The position numbers were made by a program, and so were the translations under genes. A stretch of DNA of 64,000 bases from positions 124,001 to 188,000 of the forward strand of contig OY969576.1 in assembly GCA_963701245.1 (NCBI GenBank). The letters run 5' to 3'. Below, piece by piece: positions 52,828-60,859 of the stretch (position 1 is the stretch's first letter; every line of letters begins with the position of its first letter). This DNA comes from CAWCCP01 sp963701245 (GTDB lineage: Bacteria > Patescibacteriota > Saccharimonadia > Saccharimonadales > UBA4665). Below the pieces are notes generated by a model. That model was not told the origin of the DNA, did not search any database, and worked only from the letters and a program-made list of their open reading frames with translations.

Positions 52828-53193
52828 TTACCCAACTGCCTTTTTTACAAGGGCAGCAATTGCTTTTTCGTCACTGGGCGATAATGACGTGATGGCGAAG
52901 TAAATAGGCCACATCCCACCTTCGTCGAGTTTAGCAACATCGTTAAAGCCAAGCGTCATAAATCTTTCACCAAATTTTTTTCGACTACGAAAAAAACAAA
53001 CTATCTTGTTGCCATCACTATAGGCTGGCATGCCATACCAAGTTCTGGGTATAAGGTCTGGAGCGTTTGTTCTGATAATTTCATCTAGTTTTTCACCAAT
53101 GGTGCGGTCCGAATCTGGCATCGCCTTTATTGCCGCAAGCACCTCGGCCTCGTCGCTTGCTTTTTTTAGAGATTTCTTATCTGTTGGTGACAT
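52828..53193 (-). CDS. DUF1801 family protein
   Basis: A 121-residue small soluble protein with the DUF1801 (YdhG-like) pattern: an N-terminal helix pair, then PDLIPRTWYGMPAYSDGNKIVCFF, and a final helix. AAGGAGG lies 9 bases before the ATG. A second, weaker relative lies at 58187-58588. The family has no firmly established function. Confidence 0.75.
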   Translation of the reverse strand: MSPTDKKSLKKASDEAEVLAAIKAMPDSDRTIGEKLDEIIRTNAPDLIPRTWYGMPAYSDGNKIVCFFRSRKKFGERFMTLGFNDVAKLDEGGMWPIYFAITSLSPSDEKAIAALVKKAVG

Positions 53194-53409
53194 AGAGTAT
53201 GGCCTCCTTTTGTGAATAATTTATAGCTACTATTAGTGTAATGAATCAGTGGGTATCTTGATATACCCGCACACTCTTTAGTAGCCTACTTAATTGGGAT
53301 GTGTACCCTTAATGATAAAGCGCGTATCAGGGTTCGTTGAAGGTAATTCTGGCAGAGAATTAAGTTGCTATCGAGATAGTATAAGGGAATAGATAATTAT
53401 TGATGCCTA

Positions 53410-53868
53410 CTAGTGTGATGTCGAAGCGGCAACTTGCATTGTCGCACTTGTATCCGTGGCTTTATCGAGTATTGTGATGAGTTGCTGCGTTTCGGCTTCG
53501 GTTAATTCATTCAAATGAGGTAATCGCGTGCTGGTCGTAATTTCTAGAAATTTATCTCGTAAGCCCAGACCCTTATCAGTTAAAGTCACTATTTTCACCC
53601 GACGATCGGCGGACGACTCTTTTCGTTCGACCAGGCCTTCAATTACAAGTTGTTCGATAATTGGTGTCACATTCGAGGGATCACAACTCATAAAGGTCGA
53701 CAGTGCTTTCATCGGTACGGGGTGATTAGGGTCAAGTAAACATAAAGTAAGCGCCTGCATAAGGGTAATATGGTTACTTTCGGCGATATCAACTATCGCA
53801 TATTTCCCTTTCATAGACGATCGAATAATAAGAAGACTTAATTGATCTTGTAAATGTTTACTTATCAT
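53410..53868 (-). CDS. MarR-family transcriptional regulator
   Basis: From the ATG at 53868 the product has 152 residues with the winged-helix pattern of MarR: VPMKALSTFMSCDPSNVTPIIEQLVIEGLVERKESSADRRVKIVTLTDKG, where the DRR wing is typical. An upstream ATG at 53886 would add six residues. It is divergent from the DHA2 efflux gene and very likely controls it from the 95-base spacer. The C-terminal ligand pocket is not recognisable. Confidence 0.88.
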   Translation of the reverse strand: MISKHLQDQLSLLIIRSSMKGKYAIVDIAESNHITLMQALTLCLLDPNHPVPMKALSTFMSCDPSNVTPIIEQLVIEGLVERKESSADRRVKIVTLTDKGLGLRDKFLEITTSTRLPHLNELTEAETQQLITILDKATDTSATMQVAASTSH

Positions 53869-53896
53869 TGTTTCATTATAGCGCATTATTAATAGT

Positions 53897-53926
53897 TTGA
53901 CAATATAAAAGGTTTAGATATATAAT
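53897..53926 (+). promoter_or_regulatory. Consensus sigma-70-type promoter of the efflux gene
   Basis: TTGACA (53897-53902) and TATAAT (53921-53926) are both perfect consensus, spaced 18 bases. They lie 38 bases before the ATG at 53964, which has GGAG at 53952-53955. Most genes here show only a -10 box, so a full consensus suggests strong transcription held down by the divergent MarR regulator. Confidence 0.75.
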
Positions 53927-53963
53927 TGGTTAAGAAATATAAAATATTAATGGAGATTAACTT

Positions 53964-55415
53964 ATGAATAGAAGTTCGAAATGGCTCATATTTACCCTTG
54001 TTGCGATTGCGCAGTTCATGGTGGTATTAGACAGTGCTATTACTAATGTGGCATTGCCAACCATAAAACAGCAGCTAGGATTTTCAACTGGCGCGTTGCA
54101 GTGGGTGATCACTGCCTACACGTTGACATTCGGTGGCTTTTTATTGCTTGGCGGCCGAGCGGCAGATTTATTTGGGCGTAAACGAACACTTCTAGTTGGG
54201 ATGTTAGCATTCACCTTCTTTTCCCTGCTCAATGGCTTATCGCAAAATTCAACTGAATTAATAGTTCTGAGGGCACTTCAGGGATTATCGGCTGCTTTTA
54301 TGTCCCCTGCTGCTCTTTCAACTGTCCTAGTGACGTTTCGAGACGGTCCATCGCGTAATAAAGCGTTAAGTTTTTGGACATTAGTTGCAACTGGTGGCGC
54401 CGCGCTTGGCTTACTACTTGGCGGGGCCTTAACTCAGTATTTTGGATGGCGATGGAATTTCTTTATTAATGTGCCAATTGGGCTGATTGTTGCAGGTTTA
54501 ATTGCTCGATTCGTGCCTTCGTATGACAGTGAACAAAACCATAACAGCCTGGATGCAACTGGTGCGCTATTAGTCACTTCAAGTCTCATGTTAATGGTAC
54601 TGGCCTTTAGTCAAGCTCCACTTTGGGGTTGGCTCAGTTTCGGCACGGTATCGTCCTTAGTTGGTGCAGCACTCTTACTCGTTGGTTTCTTAGTAAACGA
54701 AGCAAGGGTTAAGCACCCATTAATGCCACTTTCAATTTTTCGTAGGCGTAATGTCCGGGGTGCAAATATGATTATGGCGCCTCTATATGCCACTATGCTT
54801 GGTAGTTTCTTCTTACTTACACTGTTTCTCCAGGATATACTCCATCTTTCACCTACTCTGACTGGACTTGCGTTTTTACCATTCCCCGTGGCTTTGGGAT
54901 TCATGTCTACGCGAATGCCTAAATTGGTCGCAAAGTATGGTTTTAAGCGTTTTCTGATCATCGGCCCGTTACTGGTAGGAGTTGGATTGCTGTGGCTTAC
55001 ATTTTTGCACACTACTAGCACGTATTGGATAGGTATTCTGCCGGCAGCTATCATTATGCCGATAGGGATTGGCCTTACTATGATGCCAGTTATCGCTGCT
55101 GCGACATCAGGCGTTCCCAGCAATGAAGCAGGGATTGCCTCGGGGCTCATTACCACATCACAGCAAATGGGAGGCTCTTTAGGTTTGTCAATTTTATCCG
55201 GAATTGCAGCATCTGTGACTGCTGGTTCATTGGGTTTGGGCCCAACTGAAGCAGCAATCCGAGGTTATCATTCTGCTTTTCTGGTCGCAACTGGCTTTGT
55301 ATCACTGGCAGCGTTTATAGCTCTGGTTGTCATTCGTAGTCCTCGAAAATCAATGACCAATCTTGAAACTGAGAGCCATCTACACACCAAGACTATCATC
55401 ACAGACGTAGTGTAA
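53964..55415 (+). CDS. DHA2-type (14-helix) MFS drug efflux transporter
   Basis: A 483-residue major facilitator transporter of the EmrB/QacA group. Motif D1 is MVVLDSAITNVALPTIKQQL near the start and motif A is GGRAADLFGRKR near residue 64. The motif C region (LVATGGAALGLLLGGAL) marks a drug:proton antiporter. The divergent MarR-type gene and strong promoter support inducible multidrug resistance. The substrate range is not predictable. Confidence 0.9.
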   Translation: MNRSSKWLIFTLVAIAQFMVVLDSAITNVALPTIKQQLGFSTGALQWVITAYTLTFGGFLLLGGRAADLFGRKRTLLVGMLAFTFFSLLNGLSQNSTELIVLRALQGLSAAFMSPAALSTVLVTFRDGPSRNKALSFWTLVATGGAALGLLLGGALTQYFGWRWNFFINVPIGLIVAGLIARFVPSYDSEQNHNSLDATGALLVTSSLMLMVLAFSQAPLWGWLSFGTVSSLVGAALLLVGFLVNEARVKHPLMPLSIFRRRNVRGANMIMAPLYATMLGSFFLLTLFLQDILHLSPTLTGLAFLPFPVALGFMSTRMPKLVAKYGFKRFLIIGPLLVGVGLLWLTFLHTTSTYWIGILPAAIIMPIGIGLTMMPVIAAATSGVPSNEAGIASGLITTSQQMGGSLGLSILSGIAASVTAGSLGLGPTEAAIRGYHSAFLVATGFVSLAAFIALVVIRSPRKSMTNLETESHLHTKTIITDVV

Positions 55416-55501
55416 TAAGTTTTGCCCTGCAGGCATTACAGCAGAGTACATTAAAATAAAAATATCTTTACAGTATCTAGGTTAAACTTCATTCTGATGG
55501 A

Positions 55502-55533
55502 AATCCTGGCAGATTGCTTTGCCAGGATTTTGT
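55502..55533 (+). terminator. Bidirectional rho-independent terminator
   Basis: Perfect 10-bp arms AATCCTGGCA (55502-55511) and TGCCAGGATT (55520-55529) enclose an 8-base loop and are followed by TTGTC. A-rich sequence on the left gives a short T run for the opposite strand. It separates the efflux gene from the convergent CDP-alcohol transferase gene. Confidence 0.75.
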
Positions 55534-55573
55534 CAATGAATCCTTGGCTGGAAAATACTGGAGCCCTTCGTTT

Positions 55574-56233
55574 TTATGTCTTCGTTTTGCGTAGTTCGGA
55601 TACAAGCTTTAAATTTTGCCAATATGCATGGATAGTAACGAATGCCGCCCCTAAGAAAAGCAATAGGAAGATAATGCTTACAGTAAGTGTTATAGAACCG
55701 GGTGTGTATTTGTATAAAATGGCGGTTAATATTGCGGCCCAAGCTGCAAACATAGTGAACTTACCAAATATATTGGTATGCAAGTTGAATCGTCGTCCCC
55801 AGCGCAATCCAAAAAAAGCCAAGTAGATGTTATAAGCGGTTATGCAGATAATCGTAAAAAGTGGTATAAGGTGTGCGAGTAGTACTGCAATTGCAACGAC
55901 GAAGATGCCAATTTTATCGCAGGTAGTGTCGAAAATTTCACCTAGTCTACTCTTCGTGTGAGTTTTGTCCGCGGCATAGCCATCGGCTAAATCTGCGAGC
56001 CGGCCAACGAATATCAGACAGAAACCGACGAACAGATTCCTTTCATATAATTTGTAGGCTCCTAAAAGTACCAACACAAGTCCAACGACGCTCAAGATAT
56101 TTCCAATAGTACACACACCGTTTGAAGCAATTGCGATGCGTTGCCAGACCGTTACTACTTCAGGTCTTCTATGTTTCCAGTCTGGTGTTTGGGGTGGTGT
56201 ATGTAGATTCATTCTCCGTAATTTTTTAGACAC
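55574..56233 (-). CDS. CDP-alcohol phosphatidyltransferase family protein (variant motif)
   Basis: A 219-residue membrane protein starting with GTG at 56233 (an ATG at 56212 is possible). The signature reads DLADGYAADKTHTKSRLGEIFDTTCD, which fits D-x2-D-G-x2-A-[R]-x8-G-x3-D-x3-D except that the Arg after Ala is Asp. It has five or six helices. It is probably a PgsA-like or cardiolipin synthase-like enzyme, but the Arg change could alter CDP binding. It is distinct from the canonical copy at 21753-22394. Confidence 0.8.
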   Translation of the reverse strand: MSKKLRRMNLHTPPQTPDWKHRRPEVVTVWQRIAIASNGVCTIGNILSVVGLVLVLLGAYKLYERNLFVGFCLIFVGRLADLADGYAADKTHTKSRLGEIFDTTCDKIGIFVVAIAVLLAHLIPLFTIICITAYNIYLAFFGLRWGRRFNLHTNIFGKFTMFAAWAAILTAILYKYTPGSITLTVSIIFLLLFLGAAFVTIHAYWQNLKLVSELRKTKT

Positions 56234-56392
56234 TAGTCTAAGTAGTATATAGGCGATCGACTGGTGTACTTCAATGAATTAATCGTTCCTGACAATAAAA
56301 CAAATCAAAAACGTGCGCTTATTTGGCTGTGAAATCAGAAGATTTCACTACTTAAAAGTTTGTTTTGTCTTGAGTATGCTCGCTAAAGGCCT

Positions 56393-56398
56393 TACTAT
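56393..56398 (+). promoter_or_regulatory. -10 box of nadE (leaderless type)
   Basis: TACTAT ends seven bases before the ATG at 56406. The position supports that internal ATG instead of the longer upstream reading. Confidence 0.45.
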
Positions 56399-56405
56399 TT
56401 ATACG

Positions 56406-57164
56406 ATGAATAATTCAATCCGAAGTATAGAAAGTCAAATTAGCCATTTTATTCAGCAAAATGCCCCAGCAGGCGGAGTAGTGTTGGGGGTCAGTGGCGG
56501 TATTGATTCAGCGGTTGTCTTAACTTTATGCGTCAAAGCGCTCGGCAAGAATCGAACGAGAGCACTTTTTATGCCCGAGGTTGCCAAAGATATCAGTGAT
56601 ACTATCCAAACCTATGTGCAGGACTTAGGCGTAAGAGTTGAGACGATACCAATTAAACCATTGTTTGATGTGTATATTGAATACGGTGGTGTTGCGAAGA
56701 AGGATCGTGTAGTGAGCGGCAATTTAAAAGCCAGAATTCGAATGAGCTTACTCTATTCGCGGTCAAATGCCCAAAATCTAGTTGTGATGGGAACCGGAAA
56801 TCGTTCTGAATTATTAGTTGGCTACTTTACTAGGTATGGTGACGGCGGAGTCGACTTCTTACCGATTGGAGCGCTCTACAAAACGCAGGTTTTTGCCTTA
56901 GCTCGACAAATTGGTGTACCGGAAGAAATTGTGACGCAAGCTCCATCGGCTGGATTATGGGCGGGTCAAACCGATGAGCAGGAATTAGGTATTACTTATG
57001 AGAAATTAGATCGTATTCTTATTGAATATGCTGATAAAAATATACCTTTTAGCCAGATAAAATTACCGGGCATCACCTCAGCAGAAGTTCAAATAGTCCG
57101 CACGCGTGTTGAGTCGAGTCGTTATAAACTACAAACTTCACCAATATGCCAGATGAAACAGTAG
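56406..57164 (+). CDS. nadE: NAD+ synthetase (ammonia-dependent type)
   Basis: The ATG at 56406 gives 252 residues, the size of the NH3-dependent enzyme without a glutaminase domain. The P-loop VSGGIDSAVV is at 29-38, and GTGNRSELLVGYFTRYGDGGVDFLPIGALYKTQV is the well-conserved deamido-NAD site block (about 140-165). It converts nicotinic acid adenine dinucleotide to NAD. Its end overlaps the adenylyltransferase gene by 19 bases, so the last two steps of NAD synthesis are coupled. Confidence 0.94.
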   Translation: MNNSIRSIESQISHFIQQNAPAGGVVLGVSGGIDSAVVLTLCVKALGKNRTRALFMPEVAKDISDTIQTYVQDLGVRVETIPIKPLFDVYIEYGGVAKKDRVVSGNLKARIRMSLLYSRSNAQNLVVMGTGNRSELLVGYFTRYGDGGVDFLPIGALYKTQVFALARQIGVPEEIVTQAPSAGLWAGQTDEQELGITYEKLDRILIEYADKNIPFSQIKLPGITSAEVQIVRTRVESSRYKLQTSPICQMKQ

Positions 57165-57646
57165 GACTTTACATAGGTAAGTTCCAGCCGTTTCATAACG
57201 GGCACTTATACGCCATCAATAGTATTGTGTCGAAAGTCGATCGATTGATAATTGCTATTGGCAGCAGTCAATATTCTAATCTTGCAGTGCAGCCATTTTC
57301 GGCAACTGAACGACGACACATGATAGAACGTTCTTTAGCTCACGAAGGTATTACCAGGTATTCTGTGCACGAGGTAACGGACATTCATAACAATGAACGA
57401 TGGGTCGACCATGTTACAAAGTCAGTACCAAGCTTTAGTGTGGTATTTACCAATAATGATCATGTACATCACTTGTTCACTGCACAAGGATTCAAAGTCC
57501 AACCAACTAAATTCTTAGACGGCATCAGCGGGACACTCGTACGACAGAAGTTAGCAAATCACGAATCCGATTGGCGGTCGTTAGTACCGAGTAACGTTGT
57601 GGCAATTGTTGAAGGTAGCGCCTACTATCCCTTAAAAATGGGCTGA
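57146..57646 (+). CDS. NMN/NaMN adenylyltransferase (NadM-like)
   Basis: A 166-residue nucleotidyltransferase with GLYIGKFQPFHNGHLYAI at 7-24 (HxGH as HNGH 17-20) and GISGTLVRQKLA, the ISxTxxR block. The size and FQPFHNGH sequence match the archaeal-type NadM family rather than NadD. It makes NAD or deamido-NAD from the mononucleotide. It follows nadE with a 19-base overlap. Such cells would need nicotinate or a mononucleotide from outside or from other genes. Confidence 0.88.
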   Translation: MPDETVGLYIGKFQPFHNGHLYAINSIVSKVDRLIIAIGSSQYSNLAVQPFSATERRHMIERSLAHEGITRYSVHEVTDIHNNERWVDHVTKSVPSFSVVFTNNDHVHHLFTAQGFKVQPTKFLDGISGTLVRQKLANHESDWRSLVPSNVVAIVEGSAYYPLKMG

Positions 57647-57678
57647 ACATCAAACGTACTATTAGTAGATGGAAATTA

Positions 57679-58098
57679 CTAGAATTTTAATTCAGTCACG
57701 TTCCATGGTGTCGAGGTGAGCTCAGTAAAGCGTAACCAATCTGGTGTAATCAGTATATATATTTCGTCGGGATTGTCCTTAAATTGTTTGGCTATCGGAT
57801 TTTTGTCGAAGTATACTGCTGAATATTTTGTCGCTTCAGACACCTTGAGTACTCGTGCGGTACCCTCATATTGAAGCGTTCCTTGATCATCCCAGCCAAT
57901 TACAATTGAAACGTATTTGTGTTTCAAAATATTCTCGGCTTTCCTGCTTAATTTTGAAGTGCCACAAATAATCTCAAGTTTTTTTGTCTGCCCAAAACCA
58001 ACGACCGCGCTTTCGGGCTTGCCGTCTTCACTTACTGTAGCTAACACCATTAATGTTTTGGAGTTCATGAACGTATAAATTTTTTGATTGGTCTGCAT
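57679..58098 (-). CDS. Pyridoxamine 5'-phosphate oxidase-fold protein
   Basis: From the ATG at 58098 the product has 139 residues. MVLATVSEDGKPESAVVGF and EGTARVLKVSEATKYSAVYFD match the split-barrel flavin-binding fold of PNPOx-like proteins. It is too short and divergent for true PdxH, so it is probably an FMN- or haem-binding protein or a general stress protein of the same fold. Confidence 0.75.
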   Translation of the reverse strand: MQTNQKIYTFMNSKTLMVLATVSEDGKPESAVVGFGQTKKLEIICGTSKLSRKAENILKHKYVSIVIGWDDQGTLQYEGTARVLKVSEATKYSAVYFDKNPIAKQFKDNPDEIYILITPDWLRFTELTSTPWNVTELKF

Positions 58099-58186
58099 AT
58101 TGTAATCATAACAAGCTAGGAACAACGAGTACACCGTTCTTCGAAATCTATCGTTCCCTGCTCAGGATTCGATTTCAACAACTAGG

Positions 58187-58588
58187 CTACGGTTCTCGAT
58201 GTGATCCGCTATTTAGTTTCACGGTCTCAATAATGAGCGTTTTTAAACCATCTGTATTAATAGCCTCATTTTGGTGGAAATCAATGGCTCGAACTGATTT
58301 GCTATCCAAGCGCGTATTAAAAAGCTTCTGCGGATCTGGTAGGCTGGCGCCTTTTGGAAACGTGAGTCGGATGGCATTCTTGAGCGTATCGGCTATACTA
58401 ATTATTCCGCCATGTGACCAAACTGGAACGCCTTGAGGTTTTGAGGGCAGTTTCCACTTTACCTCTTCAATAGCTTGTGGGTCGGTGGTGATAATTAGTT
58501 GACGCAAATAGGATAGTTTCTCACCGCGCCAATCAGTTATATTCTTAATTATTGCGTCGATCTCTTGAGTAGCTGATTCTTCTTTCAC
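58187..58588 (-). CDS. DUF1801 family protein, second copy
   Basis: A 133-residue small soluble protein with EEVKWKLPSKPQGVPVWSHGGIISIAD and NAIRLTFPKGASLPDPQKLFN, typical of DUF1801. An ATG at 58588 is used. It shares fold-level but not close sequence similarity with the protein at 52828-53193. Function unknown. Confidence 0.75.
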   Translation of the reverse strand: MKEESATQEIDAIIKNITDWRGEKLSYLRQLIITTDPQAIEEVKWKLPSKPQGVPVWSHGGIISIADTLKNAIRLTFPKGASLPDPQKLFNTRLDSKSVRAIDFHQNEAINTDGLKTLIIETVKLNSGSHREP

Positions 58589-58691
58589 AGGTGATTACCT
58601 AGGCCAAAAATTAGATTACTTTCGCATTCGATCTTATCATCTTGGTTTGAGAATCGTCTACTTGTATAGGTGCTATTTCTATTATAGGAAG

Positions 58692-59552
58692 TTATACAGT
58701 ATCATGAAGCTCTTTCCGGAAGCGGGATAGTTTGGTGAGATTAAACTCCTGTGGTTTATTTAAGGTTGTCCAATAGTGATATTGTTGGATAGATTCAATA
58801 AGGCCTAAACCATGCGAATGATGGGCCGACATGGCTGGGTTAAGTATGATCGTATAGCCCGCTTTTATCATGGATGCTGCGAGCTCACTGTCTTCACCTC
58901 CAGCAGCGAATTGCTCATTAAAGCCACCGACTTTTTCCCAGGCTTGTCTGTTTACGAGAGATGTATTAGCCGGCAAGATTCCCATAAATAATTTTTTTGT
59001 AGGTTGTGCCTGTCGTTTTACTCTACTTGAAAGGATAAGTATTGACCCAAGGAGTTCGATGAATGAAGCATTACTGTTGGGTAAAATGATGCCCGATACA
59101 CCACCAATATTTTTGTTTTGTTCGGACAGTGTCGCAATGTGAAAAACTTGATCGCTTGATAACAGACAATGATCCGTAAGAGTAAACACCCAATTATAAC
59201 TAGCGGCTTCGAATCCTATATTTAATGCTTTCGGATAAGTAAAATTTTTTTGGCTAATGCGAACTATTTTGGCGCCGTATTGCGTACCGAGCTTCACTGT
59301 TTCATCGTGAGAATCGGTATCAACCAGGACAATTTCTACTCGGCCGCTGAAGTCTTGGCGATCGATATCCTCAAAAAGAAGCTTCAGTTGCTCGGCCTTA
59401 TTTCTGGATCTTATAACGACACTGATATCTGGATCTTTCAGATTATTCGCCGCATTGGCTACGTCTTGAGCTCTTGATAATAGATTGTTAGAAAAACTTT
59501 GTACTGCGAATGGCATGCGCTGTAAATATGGTTGGTGAAGTAGTTGTGTCAT
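58692..59552 (-). CDS. GT2 family glycosyltransferase
   Basis: From the ATG at 59552 (MTQLLHQPYL) the product has 286 residues. ISVVIRSRNKAEQL, IVLVDTDSHDET and WVFTLTDHC form the GT-A nucleotide-sugar site, with TDH in place of the usual DxD. The acceptor loop has GGFNEQFAAGGEDSELAASM, the ED-x-E motif of inverting GT2 enzymes. There are no C-terminal helices, unlike the GT2 at 19441-20403. The acceptor is unknown. Confidence 0.8.
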   Translation of the reverse strand: MTQLLHQPYLQRMPFAVQSFSNNLLSRAQDVANAANNLKDPDISVVIRSRNKAEQLKLLFEDIDRQDFSGRVEIVLVDTDSHDETVKLGTQYGAKIVRISQKNFTYPKALNIGFEAASYNWVFTLTDHCLLSSDQVFHIATLSEQNKNIGGVSGIILPNSNASFIELLGSILILSSRVKRQAQPTKKLFMGILPANTSLVNRQAWEKVGGFNEQFAAGGEDSELAASMIKAGYTIILNPAMSAHHSHGLGLIESIQQYHYWTTLNKPQEFNLTKLSRFRKELHDTV

Positions 59553-59679
59553 TAAACTAAAAGTAGCACAAAGTGTGCTACTAATTGAAATATCCATAAG
59601 CGTACCGCTTACGCCATAATCCGGACGACTATTACATCAGGGATCCTGCAATAAGAAACTGCGATATGATTCAAGCGCT

Positions 59680-59997
59680 TTAATAGCGTCGGTGGTGTTT
59701 GTCGCCGCCACCGAAATTGCGACCGCCGCCGCCACCTGATCGTCGATCTTCTTGCGGGCGGGCCTGATTAACCATAACGGTTCGTCCATTCATCTCTTTG
59801 CCGTTCAGCGTTTTGATTGCGTTTTGGGCTTCTTTTAAGTCTTCCATTTCTACAAAACCAAAACCTTTTGACTGTCCGCTGTAGCGGTCTTTAATGACAG
59901 TTGCACTTAATACTTTCCCTTGATCCGCGAAAAGTTGTTCTAGTTCTTGATCGGTGACGCTATACGCCAAACCACCTACATATAGTTTCATTGCCAT
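59680..59997 (-). CDS. RRM-type RNA-binding protein (glycine-rich tail)
   Basis: A 105-residue protein with one RNA recognition motif: RNP2 LYVGGLAYS near 5-13 and RNP1 KGFGFVEM near 45-52. A Gly/Arg-rich tail follows (RRSGGGGGRNFGGGDKHHRRY). Such small RRM proteins in bacteria are often cold-inducible or abundant RNA chaperones. A good GGGAGGA precedes the ATG. It lies about 860 bases from a DEAD-box helicase on the other strand; both act on RNA. Confidence 0.92.
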   Translation of the reverse strand: MAMKLYVGGLAYSVTDQELEQLFADQGKVLSATVIKDRYSGQSKGFGFVEMEDLKEAQNAIKTLNGKEMNGRTVMVNQARPQEDRRSGGGGGRNFGGGDKHHRRY

Positions 59998-60204
59998 GCT
60001 TTTCAGTCCTCCCTTGATTATATATCGCTTGCGCTCATTATTGCTGCTCGCGATGATGTATAGCCTACTGGACTAAAGATGACAACGGAGAGGTAATAGT
60101 AACCACTTGCTTAGGTAGTAGTATAGCACGATCAATGACATTAACTGTCAACAATAGCGTATAAACAGCAGATGAGCGTATACTGATAGGTAGAGCAATC
60201 ACTT

Positions 60205-60702
60205 ATGTACAAATACACCATTGATGAAATTGACCAGGACCACGAAATATATGTTAACTTAATATCCTCTTCCGCCGGTCACTATTTGAGCCGACGACCA
60301 TATGTAATTGGACTAATAAAAGAACTCATGAACATGAAAGAATTGAGTGGCGCGCGGATTATTATCGAGCACGATATGGGCCGAAATATCGGCACGACAG
60401 ATATTGTGTCGACGAACGGCAATGACACTATTTACTACGCACAGCCCATTAAATCTGATGCCTTCTCACGATTTGCGAAGAATCGGTATCCTCAACCTAG
60501 TAATAAATTAACTGTCATTATAGAACAAGATGCTGATGGTAATTATGAAGTCAGGGATACCTGGATTGGGCCGTATTGTCCGGCGTTTCCTGGTGACGAA
60601 CATGAGACCGCCGAAAGCAAAGAATATTGGCAAACCCACGCTCTTGTTCACAACGCCCAATTGATACAATCAAAATCGATCACCAAAGATTGCCCCTATT
60701 AA
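60205..60702 (+). CDS. Hypothetical protein
   Basis: I recognise no family in this 165-residue acidic soluble protein. It has a clear alpha/beta look, with ARIIIEHDMGRNIGTTDIV and KLTVIIEQDADGNYEVRDTWIGPYCP. Two Cys occur near the end. It has no membrane segment. A TATACT lies about 25 bases upstream of the ATG. It stands alone between the RRM gene and the helicase gene. Confidence 0.6.
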   Translation: MYKYTIDEIDQDHEIYVNLISSSAGHYLSRRPYVIGLIKELMNMKELSGARIIIEHDMGRNIGTTDIVSTNGNDTIYYAQPIKSDAFSRFAKNRYPQPSNKLTVIIEQDADGNYEVRDTWIGPYCPAFPGDEHETAESKEYWQTHALVHNAQLIQSKSITKDCPY

Positions 60703-60859
60703 CGAAATTTGACAAGCCATAACTGATATTGCTTATTGAAGCATGTTATGCTACAATTAAGCTATTGTTTCTAATGAATTCTGAGCAAGTAACGTATGAC
60801 TCGATGTTTCATTGCAAACAGTCGAATCAACATTACTAATACAAGGAGTTCATTTTTTT

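Noticed and set aside
54611..55156. 181-codon frame antisense to the efflux gene
   Set aside because: It mirrors the hydrophobic transporter sequence and has no ribosome binding site or recognisable domain.
58136..58195. tRNA-like fragment (GGATTCGATTTC near 58160)
   Set aside because: No acceptor or anticodon stem can be formed around it.
59597..59611. Palindrome TAAGCG-TAC-CGCTTA upstream of a GT2 gene
   Set aside because: Short and single; no partner copy or regulator suggests an operator.
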